A DNA stretch of 58,475 bases from an uncultured Acidimicrobiales bacterium. Lineage in GTDB: Bacteria; Actinomycetota; Acidimicrobiia; Acidimicrobiales; SZUA-35. The position numbers and the translations under genes are program-made. This document shows, piece after piece, positions 40,286-47,942 of this stretch. Position 1 is the stretch's first letter, and each line of letters starts with the position of its first letter. The notes beneath the pieces are model-generated. The model did not search any database, had not been told where the DNA came from, and was given only the letters and a program-made list of their open reading frames with translations. The stretch covers positions 1 through 58,475 of the forward strand of contig CAKZXA010000108.1 in assembly GCA_937922045.1 (NCBI GenBank), given 5' to 3'.

Positions 40286-41239
40286 TTAAGCGTCGGCCGC
40301 TACCCGGATTTCCCCAACCTGCGTCCCAGCCCAGTTTGTGAGCGACTCGGGCCCAGCGGTGACCACACCAAGACGATCGAGCAGGTGGCGTACCGCTGCT
40401 CCCGACGCCCGGTGGGCACCATCGCGAGCCTTGACGGCAACACCAAGACCCTCGTGAACGACGAGCGCACAGAAAACGCCTTCGGCGCCGCCCTTGGCTG
40501 CAGTAGCTCGACTCGCCTGCGCCATGATTTCGGTACTGGTCCGCTCGCTACCAGCCACATAGAAAGGTTCGGCCATCATCGACTCGACCAATCGACGGCC
40601 GAGCGGATGATCGGCGAGCTTGGCCCATCCGTGCGCCAACGACCGGAGTGGCACCGTCCATACCGGGATGCCGCACCCATCGGTACCGGGCACCTGGCCG
40701 CTCAACGAGACCTCACAAAAGGATTCGATGGCCGGGGTGATGTGGTCGGCGTGCAAGGGGTGCGTCGGGTTTATATAGCCCGCCGGTTCAAGACCGAGAT
40801 GTTGGCATACGGTCAGAAAGCCGGTGTGCTTACCAGAGCAATTGTTGTAGCGAGCATCTGGCTTGATTCCAGCGGCAACCAAGGCCTTGCTGGCTGGGTC
40901 ATACGACGGGTAGTGCGATCCGCATTCAAAGGCCGAAACATCCAGCCCGATACGGTCGAGCCATGCAGTTACCGCTTCGACATGCGCTGGTTCAGCGTTG
41001 TGTGAGGCACAAGACAACGCCATCTCCATCGCCGAAAGATCGAAGGCATCCGCCGCCCCAGACTCCACCAACGGAATGGCCTGGATCGGCTTGATTGCCG
41101 AGCGAGGCATCACGCCGCGTTCGGCATCGCCCCAAAAAGAAACGACAGAACCCGAGGCATCAACCACCACCGCATCCACATCGTGGACACTTTCGACGGC
41201 ATCACCTCGGGTTATTTCGACCCTCAACGGGGCGTTCAT
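40286..41239 (-). CDS. Asparaginase (asparaginase II family)
   Basis: The 317-residue product matches the asparaginase II family (distinct from the classical AnsA/AnsB fold), which hydrolyses L-asparagine to aspartate and ammonia. Visible motifs are AIKPIQAIPLVESGAAD, SCASHNAEPAHV, NCSGKHTGFL and DGCGIPVW. It lies between rplA and clpP, convergent with clpP (36 bases) and 27 bases upstream of the rplA end region is not shared, so it has no clear operon partner. Family call firm; activity not shown. Confidence 0.85.
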   Translation of the reverse strand: MNAPLRVEITRGDAVESVHDVDAVVVDASGSVVSFWGDAERGVMPRSAIKPIQAIPLVESGAADAFDLSAMEMALSCASHNAEPAHVEAVTAWLDRIGLDVSAFECGSHYPSYDPASKALVAAGIKPDARYNNCSGKHTGFLTVCQHLGLEPAGYINPTHPLHADHITPAIESFCEVSLSGQVPGTDGCGIPVWTVPLRSLAHGWAKLADHPLGRRLVESMMAEPFYVAGSERTSTEIMAQASRATAAKGGAEGVFCALVVHEGLGVAVKARDGAHRASGAAVRHLLDRLGVVTAGPESLTNWAGTQVGEIRVAADA

Positions 41240-41266
41240 TTGAATAGTCCTGAAACAAGCGGCCGG

Positions 41267-41977
41267 TTAGGCCGGGTTGACTTCGAGTTCAGAGAGGCGA
41301 GTAGGGTCGAGCTTGACGCCAGGACCCATCGTTGAAGACATCGTCATCTTCTTGATGTAGCGACCCTTGGCCGATGCGGGCCTTGCCCGGTTGATCTCCT
41401 CGATCAGCGTGGCCAGGTTGTTGCTCAAGCCAGCCTCGTCGAACGATGCCTTGCCAACCGAGACATGCACGCTGCCGTGCTTGTCGGTGCGGTACTCGAT
41501 GGTGCCGCCCTTGAACTTTTCGACGGCTTCAGCCGGATGAGGGGTGACGGTGCCCGTCTTCGGGTTTGGCATCAAGCCGCGAGGACCGAGGACACGGCCC
41601 AGCTTGCCAACCTGCGGCATCAGCTCGGGCGTAGCGATTGCGAGATCGAAGTCGAGCATGCCGCCTTCTACTTCCGCTACCAGTTCTTCGCCGCCAACCA
41701 TGTCGGCGCCAGCGGCCGTTGCAGCCTCAGCAGCCTCGCCGGTTGCGAAGACAGCTACCCGAACATCCTTGCCGGTTCCGGCTGGAAGGGCGACGGTGCC
41801 ACGCACGATCTGATCGGCCTTGCGGGGATCGACTCCCAGCACCATGACAACGTCGATCGACTCGTCAAACTTGGCGCCAGCGAGCCGCTTTACCAGCTCG
41901 ATCGCTTCGCTCGGAGCGTGCAACCGATCACGGTCATAGCGCTTCGTCGCGTCTGAGTATCGTTTACCTTTCGCCAT
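41267..41977 (-). CDS. rplA: 50S ribosomal protein L1
   Basis: L1 binds 23S rRNA at the E-site stalk and, in many bacteria, its own mRNA. The 236-residue product starts MAKGKRYSDATKRYDRDRL and contains FDESIDVVMVLGVDPRKADQ and LGPRGLMPNPKTGTVT, all typical. It lies 155 bases after rplK, a wider gap than usual that contains a strong hairpin. The downstream rplJ is separated by about 2.9 kb. Confidence 0.97.
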   Translation of the reverse strand: MAKGKRYSDATKRYDRDRLHAPSEAIELVKRLAGAKFDESIDVVMVLGVDPRKADQIVRGTVALPAGTGKDVRVAVFATGEAAEAATAAGADMVGGEELVAEVEGGMLDFDLAIATPELMPQVGKLGRVLGPRGLMPNPKTGTVTPHPAEAVEKFKGGTIEYRTDKHGSVHVSVGKASFDEAGLSNNLATLIEEINRARPASAKGRYIKKMTMSSTMGPGVKLDPTRLSELEVNPA

Positions 41978-42069
41978 TTCAGGCTCCCTCTTACCTAGGG
42001 CCGCCGGGCGAGGTAGTCCCGGTCAGCGGTTTGACTAAAAATGTTCGCTCTTGCGTCTGTCTTGGGTGC

Positions 42070-42094
42070 GCCATTTCGCCTCAGGCGAAATGGC
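42070..42094 (-). ncRNA. Strong hairpin in the rplK-rplA intercistronic mRNA
   Basis: GCCATTTCGCC (42070-42080) and its exact complement (42084-42094) form an 11-bp stem with a 3-base loop, between rplK and rplA. There is no T-run directly after it. It could be an attenuator, an mRNA-processing or stability element, or an L1-related control site. The right arm GGCGAAATGGC resembles the start of rplA, which begins ATGGCGAAAGG. Confidence 0.5.
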
Positions 42095-42132
42095 GAGTTC
42101 GGCTGAGGGCTCCTGGCCCGAAACCGATACGT

Positions 42133-42561
42133 CTAGCCCGAGACCGATACGCCCATCTGGCGTGCGGTGCCAGCCACCTGCTTCTTGGCGGCGTCGATGT
42201 CGTAGGCGTTGAGGTCGGGCATTTTGGCTTCGGCAATCTCGGTCAGCTGCGCATCGGTGATGCTGCCAGCCGGTTCCCGCAGCGGATCGGCCGCGCCCTT
42301 CGAAAGCTTTGCCGCCTTCTTGATCAGCTCGGAGGTCGGCGGTGTCTTCAGGATGAAACTGAAGGTGCGATCCTCAAAGATGGTGATCTCTACCGGAACG
42401 ACGTTGCCACGCTGCGACTCGGTGCGCGCGTTGTAGTCCTTGCAGAAGTCCATGATGGACAGGCCATAAGGACCGAGGGCGGTACCCACAGGAGGAGCCG
42501 GCGAGGCCTGGCCTGCCGGAATCTGGATTTTTACGACCGCTAGTACTTGCTTCTTGGCCAT
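42133..42561 (-). CDS. rplK: 50S ribosomal protein L11
   Basis: L11 binds the GTPase-associated region of 23S rRNA. The 142-residue product starts [30 protein letters not shown], given here only in part as [17 protein letters not shown], which is the conserved N-terminal signature. The C-terminal rRNA-binding domain is normal. It follows nusG by 147 bases, which include a perfect 9-bp hairpin. Confidence 0.97.
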   Translation of the reverse strand: MAKKQVLAVVKIQIPAGQASPAPPVGTALGPYGLSIMDFCKDYNARTESQRGNVVPVEITIFEDRTFSFILKTPPTSELIKKAAKLSKGAADPLREPAGSITDAQLTEIAEAKMPDLNAYDIDAAKKQVAGTARQMGVSVSG

Positions 42562-42594
42562 CGGACTTTCTTTCGACGTGTTTCGTCTGGTCTC

Positions 42595-42616
42595 TCGCCC
42601 AACCGGTGTTGGGCGA
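42595..42616 (-). ncRNA. Hairpin in the rplK leader
   Basis: TCGCCCAAC (42595-42603) pairs perfectly with GTTGGGCGA (42608-42616) around a 4-base loop, 34 bases upstream of the rplK start. The rest of the nusG-rplK gap contains TTGTTGCTC twice. This may be part of the ribosomal-protein feedback element usually located in this leader; structure not verified. Confidence 0.4.
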
Positions 42617-42708
42617 CTCTCGAACTTTTCTCTTCAGCTACTGCGCCAGAAGAGCAACAAAGAAGTGTGCCCGGCGCTAGCCGGAGCAACAACCCTGCGC
42701 CCGGCTTG

Positions 42709-43569
42709 TTAGATTTTGCCGACTTCGGCGAACTGCAATTCGACCGGTGTCTCCCGGCCGAAGATATTGACCAGCACCTTGAGCTTGAGCTGATCTTCGT
42801 TGATCTCCACGATCTCGCCCTGGAAATCGGCGAAGGGGCCTTCCTTGACCCGAACCGATTCGCCCATCTGGTATTCGAGGCGAGGGCGGCCCTTGCGAGC
42901 GGTGTCGTCACCGTCTTCTTTGACCGACAGGAAGTTCTCGACATCGCGCCGTGGCAGCGGGGAAGGCTTGTTGCCTGCACCGATGAAGCCGGTGACTCCT
43001 GGGGTGTTGCGAACAACGAACCATGAGTCGTCGTCGAGGCGCAGACGGCACAGAAGGTAGCCGGGGAACACCTTTTTCTGGACGACGACCTTCTTACCGT
43101 TCTTGAATTCGACCACATCTTCGAGCGGGATGACCACTTCGAAGATGCGCTCTTCCATGTTCATCGACTGGGTGCGGGCAAGCAGGTTGTTGCGAACCTT
43201 GTTCTCGTAACCCGACTGCGTATGGATCACATACCAACGGCCGGGGCGATCGTAGGGCGACTCACGACGCTTTGGCGCTTCTTCTTCCTCAGCCTCGTCG
43301 CCATCGGCGTCGGCGGGTTCCCCCGCGTCAGCGGCCGGGTCGCCGGCAGCTGCCTCAGCGGCGGCGATTTCCTCCGGCGAGTCGCTTACCGAAATATCGG
43401 CGGCCGAAACGGCATCGCTAACAGCGCTGTCGTTGGTGTCAGCATCGGTGTCGGCGGCGTCAGCCTCGGCTGCGTCAGTGTCTTCAACTCGGACCTCTTC
43501 GGTCGTAGCTTCCTCGACTACCTCTTCGGCGACCGCGGCTTCCGGTGCATTTTCGGTGATGTCACTCAT
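42709..43569 (-). CDS. nusG: Transcription termination/antitermination factor NusG
   Basis: NusG binds RNA polymerase and links transcription to Rho or ribosomes. The 286-residue product has a ~105-residue acidic N-terminal extension (rich in A, D, E) not present in E. coli NusG but known in other actinobacteria. The NGN domain begins [15 protein letters not shown] and the KOW domain reads [20 protein letters not shown]. It lies 18 bases after secE and upstream of rplK, in standard order. Confidence 0.96.
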   Translation of the reverse strand: MSDITENAPEAAVAEEVVEEATTEEVRVEDTDAAEADAADTDADTNDSAVSDAVSAADISVSDSPEEIAAAEAAAGDPAADAGEPADADGDEAEEEEAPKRRESPYDRPGRWYVIHTQSGYENKVRNNLLARTQSMNMEERIFEVVIPLEDVVEFKNGKKVVVQKKVFPGYLLCRLRLDDDSWFVVRNTPGVTGFIGAGNKPSPLPRRDVENFLSVKEDGDDTARKGRPRLEYQMGESVRVKEGPFADFQGEIVEINEDQLKLKVLVNIFGRETPVELQFAEVGKI

Positions 43570-43587
43570 GTAGTTCTCAGCTCTTTC

Positions 43588-43896
43588 TTAACCTGCGCTT
43601 CTGCCCGAACGGAGCAGAGCCAAGAATCCCTCGGCGAAGACCCAATCGAGCAAAGCGATCAGACCGGTGACGAAAGCAAATGTGATGATGACGACGATGG
43701 TGTACTTGATCAGCTCCGGCCGCGTGGGCCAGAGGACGCGGCGCATCTCGCCTTGAACTTCCGAGACATACGCACGCGGCGTAACACGTTCGGTTGCCAC
43801 CGGACGCTGATCTCGTTTGGTTGCTATGGGATTGCCCTCGCTATCCATCTGCCCTTGGCGTTGCAGATAGCGGCGCTGTTCCCGATTCATCGCCAT
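43588..43896 (-). CDS. secE: Preprotein translocase subunit SecE
   Basis: SecE clamps the SecY channel. The 102-residue product has a basic cytoplasmic N-terminus, the amphipathic segment YVSEVQGEMRRVLWPTRPELIKYT and a single C-terminal membrane helix (VVIITFAFVTGLIALLDWVF). This is the single-helix form found in most bacteria. It sits between tRNA-Trp and nusG, as is common. Confidence 0.95.
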   Translation of the reverse strand: MAMNREQRRYLQRQGQMDSEGNPIATKRDQRPVATERVTPRAYVSEVQGEMRRVLWPTRPELIKYTIVVIITFAFVTGLIALLDWVFAEGFLALLRSGRSAG

Positions 43897-44012
43897 GTTA
43901 ATAATCCTTGTCGAAAGTACTTTCGGTGACGGACAGCGACCGAGGCAAATGACTGCCTATCGGCCCTTGGTTTTGTAACGCTGGCCTGTTCGTCACCGAG
44001 AGTCTTGAAATG

Positions 44013-44085
44013 CAGGGCAGGAGGGATTTGAACCCCCAACCGTCGGTTTTGGAGACCGGTGCTCTGCCAATTGAGCTACTGCCCT
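44013..44085 (-). tRNA. tRNA-Trp (anticodon CCA)
   Basis: The 7-bp acceptor AGGGCAG/CTGCCCT is perfect. The D arm GCTC...GAGC, an anticodon loop CTCCAAA with anticodon CCA, and a T arm with TTCAAAT fold normally; the anticodon stem has one terminal mismatch. The CCA tail is not encoded. It lies 117 bases upstream of secE on the same strand, the usual tRNA-Trp-secE-nusG arrangement. Confidence 0.95.
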
Positions 44086-44171
44086 TGGGGACATACTGAG
44101 GCTAGCAGGCTTCTCGTCCGGTTCCGAGCGCGAGTCATGAACTGAAACGAGCCAATGTGCTGGGGTTGGGC

Positions 44172-44588
44172 CTAGCTGGCCAACCTCTGCTTGGCCGCTA
44201 GCCTCGAGGCGATCACGAAAGCCCCTGCTGTCACCCCGGTTGCAGCGGCGGCGATCCCGCCGATGTAGGCCGCCTTGCGATTCTTGTAGTTGATCCGATG
44301 GAGTCGTCGAACGCTGGCCGGCGGACGTACAGCGGCGAGGACTTCTTCCAGTAAGAACTCGTCAGGAATCATCAGCTCGCCCCGAAGAGAGGACAGCGCT
44401 CGCAACAGCTTGCGGTACTGGGCCAACTCGGCTTGGCAGCGCAAACAGCTTGTGATGTGTCGACCAGCTATCGAGTTGGCGTTGGCGGCGATCGTGTCGG
44501 AGGGAATGTCGGCCAGCTCGGCGAGCTGGAGAGCAAAGATCTCGCATTCGCCCTTGGTGGTGTTGACGGTGGTGGTCTCAGATGGCAC
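44172..44588 (-). CDS. Zinc-binding anti-sigma factor
   Basis: The 138-residue product has the HxxxCxxC zinc motif HITSCLRC in its cytoplasmic N-terminal half, typical of ZAS anti-sigma factors, and a single membrane helix near the C-terminus (IGGIAAAATGVTAGAFVIA). The start is GTG 44588, overlapping the end of the ECF sigma gene and preceded by a GAGGAG site at the right distance. It should hold the upstream-encoded sigma factor at the membrane and release it on stress. A longer open frame to 44735 lies inside the sigma gene. Confidence 0.82.
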   Translation of the reverse strand: MPSETTTVNTTKGECEIFALQLAELADIPSDTIAANANSIAGRHITSCLRCQAELAQYRKLLRALSSLRGELMIPDEFLLEEVLAAVRPPASVRRLHRINYKNRKAAYIGGIAAAATGVTAGAFVIASRLAAKQRLAS

Positions 44589-45165
44589 GGGCCTGCTCCT
44601 CTCCCAGCGGGTAGAGCCTTTCTCGTAGGCGTCGACGGGCCCGGTGCAACCGCACCTTGGCCGCTGATTCGGTGATATCGAGCTGCTCTGCGATCGACTC
44701 GTGGGGCAGGTCGTAGATATCGCGCAATACGACAACGGCCCGCAGTTTTGGGGGAAGCTGCATCAGGGCTTCGATCAGATGATTCCGAAGATCACCGAGA
44801 TCGGCCTGTCGGCCTGGATCACGCTCGGCGGCGGTATCGGCGATGTCGACATCGTCGGGCCATGGCTCATGACGATGTTTTCCACGGCGACCGATGTAGG
44901 TGCTCGCGCAGTTTGCAGTGATCCGATGCAGCCATGTGGAAAGCTGAGCGTCACCGCGAAACTTTTTGAGCCCTTTCAGGGCTCGGAGATACGTTTCCTG
45001 CACCACGTCCCGTGCGTCCTCCTCGTCGCCAACCAAACGGTAGGCGAGGGTGTAGGTGTCGGCGTAGGTGTGCCGGACCAAAGCCTCGAAAGCCCTCTGG
45101 TCACCACCTTTTGCTTCCTCAATGAGTTCGTCAAGTTTTTCTGCTTCCACCTGATTTGACCTCAT
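44578..45165 (-). CDS. ECF RNA polymerase sigma factor
   Basis: The product contains sigma-70 region 2 (AFEALVRHTYADTYTLAYRLVGDEEDARDVVQETYLRAL in this area, with DVVQETYLRAL as the core) and region 4 (ALMQLPPKLRAVVVLRDIYDLPHESIAEQLDITESAAKVRLHRARRRL; core SAAKVRLHRAR). The start is uncertain: ATG 45165 gives 195 residues, while ATG 45249 or 45300 would add 28-45 residues of low-complexity sequence. None has a clean ribosome binding site. It overlaps the anti-sigma gene, and is divergent from htpX, so the regulon may include membrane-protein quality control. Confidence 0.86.
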   Translation of the reverse strand: MRSNQVEAEKLDELIEEAKGGDQRAFEALVRHTYADTYTLAYRLVGDEEDARDVVQETYLRALKGLKKFRGDAQLSTWLHRITANCASTYIGRRGKHRHEPWPDDVDIADTAAERDPGRQADLGDLRNHLIEALMQLPPKLRAVVVLRDIYDLPHESIAEQLDITESAAKVRLHRARRRLRERLYPLGEEQARAI

Positions 45166-45340
45166 CTTCGACGTTCGGGTTACGTTTCCCGACGATCTTT
45201 CGCCCGGCGTCGGCGCGAACAGGTCAGTCGCCGACGAATGTTTGTTCATCCTACTTCGGGCATGAGACCGATACGACACCGATCTGTAACACTGATTCAT
45301 CGCTCAGATTGCCCCTTTGGCCTCGCCGCGACCTCGAGCA

Positions 45341-45373
45341 CCATCCCTGCGCCATCCCCGTGCCATCCCCGTG
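45341..45373 (+). repeat. Three 11-base direct repeats upstream of htpX
   Basis: CCATCCCTGCG, CCATCCCCGTG and CCATCCCCGTG follow each other without gaps at 45341-45351, 45352-45362 and 45363-45373. The period of 11 matches one DNA turn. They end 29 bases before the htpX ATG. A TAGATT box at 45391-45396 would place the transcription start about at the ATG, so the repeats would cover the -35 area, as expected for an activator site. Confidence 0.6.
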
Positions 45374-45402
45374 CATTCGCTCCAGCCGGATAGATTGACC
45401 TC

Positions 45403-46260
45403 ATGAAAAACGGAGTGAAGACAGCGGTGTTGTTGGCCATGATGGCTGGCCTACTCATGCTGTTCGGCGAACTACTCGGTGGCCAGAGCGGCCTTACGTT
45501 CGCTTTCCTGATTTCGCTGGTGATGATCGGCGGTTCGTACTTCTTCAGCGACAAGCTGGCGATCCGTTCGGCGCGGGCGGTCGAGGTCGACCAAGCCCAG
45601 CTGCCGGAGTACTACCACATCATGCAGGAGCTAACCCAGCTCAACGACATGCCGATGCCTCGCCTCTACGTCTCCCCCGAGCAACAGCCAAACGCCTTCG
45701 CCACCGGGCGTGGGCCGAAGCACGCCGCGGTCTGCGTGACCGAGGGTCTTCTGAAAACCCTGTCATGGGATGAGATTCGTGGTGTTCTGGCTCACGAGCT
45801 GGCCCACATACGAAACCGAGACATCTTGACCGGGTCGGTCGCCGCCATGATCGCCACCACCATTAGCTATGCGGCTCGTATGGCCATGTGGGGTTCGATG
45901 GGGCGCCGAGGCAATGATCGAAACGACGGCAACCCTCTGATCGGCTTGGCCTTCGCCATCCTCGCTCCCATGGCTGCTGGCCTGATCCAAATGGCGATCA
46001 GCCGTAGCCGAGAATACGAAGCAGATCGCCGAGCGGCGATCATGCTGAATGACGGGGAGCCCCTGGCCAGCGCGTTGGAGAAGCTTCACGGCTACTCTCA
46101 ACAGATCCCCTCGGCGGTGCCGCCACCTCAAGCCAGCCACTACATCATCAACCCGCTGGCCAATCGAAAAGTGACAATGTCGAACCTCTTCGCTACCCAC
46201 CCGGAAGCCGAGGAACGCGTTGCTCGACTACGATCGGGCGAGTGGCGCGAAGGCGTCTAG
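45403..46260 (+). CDS. htpX: Membrane zinc metalloprotease HtpX (M48 family)
   Basis: HtpX degrades misfolded membrane proteins. The 285-residue product has two N-terminal membrane helices, the zinc motif HELAHI (H131, E132, H135), two more hydrophobic segments and the third ligand in SREYEADRRA. The C-terminal NPLANRKVTMSNLFATHPEAEERVARL part is typical. No ribosome binding site is visible before the ATG, in keeping with a leaderless mRNA. It is divergent from the ECF sigma/anti-sigma pair. Confidence 0.93.
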   Translation: MKNGVKTAVLLAMMAGLLMLFGELLGGQSGLTFAFLISLVMIGGSYFFSDKLAIRSARAVEVDQAQLPEYYHIMQELTQLNDMPMPRLYVSPEQQPNAFATGRGPKHAAVCVTEGLLKTLSWDEIRGVLAHELAHIRNRDILTGSVAAMIATTISYAARMAMWGSMGRRGNDRNDGNPLIGLAFAILAPMAAGLIQMAISRSREYEADRRAAIMLNDGEPLASALEKLHGYSQQIPSAVPPPQASHYIINPLANRKVTMSNLFATHPEAEERVARLRSGEWREGV

Positions 46261-46372
46261 GTCCACACCGCCACACACGGCAGCATGCACCACCAGACAT
46301 GCACGCCGAATACCGCAGAGTTCGCCGATCACGTGTCGAAACGATCGGCTAGACCAAGACCTGGGAGAGGGG

Positions 46373-46401
46373 CTGGGAGCGGCTCTGCGAGTCGCTCCCA
46401 G
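46373..46401. repeat. Inverted repeat in htpX-yajQ intergenic region
   Basis: CTGGGAGCG (46373-46381) and CGCTCCCAG (46393-46401) pair perfectly, and the loop has a further CTC/GAG stem. It lies 113 bases after the htpX stop, and may be a terminator of htpX. No T-run. The whole gap is 320 bases (46261-46580) with no gene. Confidence 0.5.
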
Positions 46402-46492
46402 CGACGCGCTCGACGTTATCGACCGACCGCTTATGTAGCGGGTGAAGTCTCCGATAGAGAAGCGGCGCTCGAACCATAACGGTGCGGGCACA

Positions 46493-46543
46493 CCTTCGGT
46501 CCTCGGGGGATTCGCAGCGGCGGCGACTCCCCGAGGACGAAGG
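46493..46543. terminator. Bidirectional terminator between htpX and yajQ
   Basis: CCTTCG and TCCTCGGGG (46493-46508, with one bulged G) pair with CCCCGAGGA and CGAAGG (46529-46543). This 15-bp hairpin lies 38 bases beyond the yajQ stop and can serve both convergent genes. Confidence 0.65.
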
Positions 46544-46580
46544 ACATTGCGACCGTACGTGAAACGCCTGGGTCGAGCGA

Positions 46581-47075
46581 CTAGTCCCGGAAGTTCTCGA
46601 ACTGGAGCGGCAGCTCGAGGTCGGCTTCACGGAGCGATGCGATCACGTCTTGTAGAGCGTCACGCTTCTTGGCGCTGACCCTCACCTGATCGCCTTGGGT
46701 CTGCGACTGGATCCCCTTGAGTTTGAGATCCTTAATGTGGACGTTGATCTTCTTGGCCAGCTCCGAGCTGATTCCGGCCTTGAGCGAGATGGTCAGGCGC
46801 GCCCGTCCACCGGCCGCGTCCTCGATCTCGCCGAACTCGAGCGATTTGAGCGAGATCTTGCGCTTGATCATCTTTTCTTCCATTACCTGACGCAAGGCAA
46901 ACATCCGATCCTGGCTCGCGGTTTCGAGCTTGATGACCATGTCCTTGTCGTTCAGTTCGACGACCGAATTGGTGTCTTTGAAGTCGTAACGGTTCGCCAC
47001 CTCGCGACTGGCCTGATCGACCGCGTTGCGAACCTCTTGCATATCTATCTCGGAGACAACATCGAAGCTAGGCAT
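46581..47075 (-). CDS. yajQ: YajQ-family nucleotide-binding protein
   Basis: YajQ is a small two-domain cytoplasmic protein; some members bind c-di-GMP or RNA. The 164-residue product begins MPSFDVVSEIDMQEVRNAVDQ with the family motifs NRYDFKDT and KRKISLKSLE, and ends with LREADLELPLQFENFRD. Length and sequence are typical. It lies 18 bases after the lipoprotein gene on the same strand. Confidence 0.93.
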   Translation of the reverse strand: MPSFDVVSEIDMQEVRNAVDQASREVANRYDFKDTNSVVELNDKDMVIKLETASQDRMFALRQVMEEKMIKRKISLKSLEFGEIEDAAGGRARLTISLKAGISSELAKKINVHIKDLKLKGIQSQTQGDQVRVSAKKRDALQDVIASLREADLELPLQFENFRD

Positions 47076-47093
47076 GCCCCAAAAGCTAGCGCG

Positions 47094-47942
47094 TCAGCCG
47101 ACGGGCACCTCGTCGACCTCGGGCAGATCCTCGTACCTGATCGCGTCGAGATGGACCGGCGCCGACGCCTCACCCACCGGTAGATCTACGAAATAGGAGG
47201 GCACTAACCAGAACACCCCGTTGCTGCGATCAAGAAAGACCCGACCTCCGCGTGAAACCGAACCTTCGTCCAGCAAGCCATCAACGGGACGCGTGCCGAA
47301 CGCTTCCTCAGGCGTCAACAGAGGAACCTCACCCCGCTCGACGACCTCGAGCCCCCAGTAACCTCGGGCCGACCGGACCACACCATCGGGCCCACCGAAC
47401 ACGATGGTCCATTCCAGGCTCGACGGAACACCGTTGAACTTCTGCAAGGCCGAAACCTCTATCGAACGACCCCGGGTATCTCCGTAGGTATAGGCATAGG
47501 GCGCCTGGACCTCCAGATCCACCTCCGGGTCGAGCCCAAGACTGCGCCAACGATCCAGCGCCCAGGCCACAGCCTCGTCCTCGGTGAACTCGACCGGTTC
47601 ACACTCGCGGCACGAACGGTCACGATTCTCGCCACTGTTTCCATACGACCACTCGCGAACATTTTGCAGGCCGTAGGAGATCATCGAGTTATTCGGCCCT
47701 CGCAACAGCACGCTGCGGCCATCGAAGAAAGGTTCCATCTCAGAGCGATCAAACGGGTAGTCGAACGCATCCAACACCGCTGGCATCTGGGCCTCAGCTG
47801 CCGCCCTGTCGTCGTCGTAGGCAACCGGCGAAATCGTGAACACCGGCGCCCATTCACGCCCCTCACCAAACGCCGCCGTCTCATCGCCGCTACAGCCAGC
47901 GATCAGAATCGCTGCGGCCAGGCCGACGAGGAAACGTCTCAC
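47094..47942 (-). CDS. Predicted lipoprotein coupled to a large unknown protein
   Basis: The 282-residue product has a short signal peptide with the lipobox LIAGC (cysteine 17). I do not recognise the mature part; it has pairs of cysteines (CRECE) and strand-rich sequence such as LEWTIVFGGPDGVV and a repeat-like PVYFVDLP-type end. Its start overlaps the stop of the 774-residue gene by four bases (ATGA), so the two are coupled. It could be a surface partner or protector of that protein; no function can be assigned. Confidence 0.7.
   Translation of the reverse strand: MRRFLVGLAAAILIAGCSGDETAAFGEGREWAPVFTISPVAYDDDRAAAEAQMPAVLDAFDYPFDRSEMEPFFDGRSVLLRGPNNSMISYGLQNVREWSYGNSGENRDRSCRECEPVEFTEDEAVAWALDRWRSLGLDPEVDLEVQAPYAYTYGDTRGRSIEVSALQKFNGVPSSLEWTIVFGGPDGVVRSARGYWGLEVVERGEVPLLTPEEAFGTRPVDGLLDEGSVSRGGRVFLDRSNGVFWLVPSYFVDLPVGEASAPVHLDAIRYEDLPEVDEVPVG

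Noticed and set aside
45341-45373. Direct repeats as a CRISPR or replication iteron array
   Set aside because: Only three 11-base units without spacers, upstream of htpX; no cas, rep or origin genes nearby.
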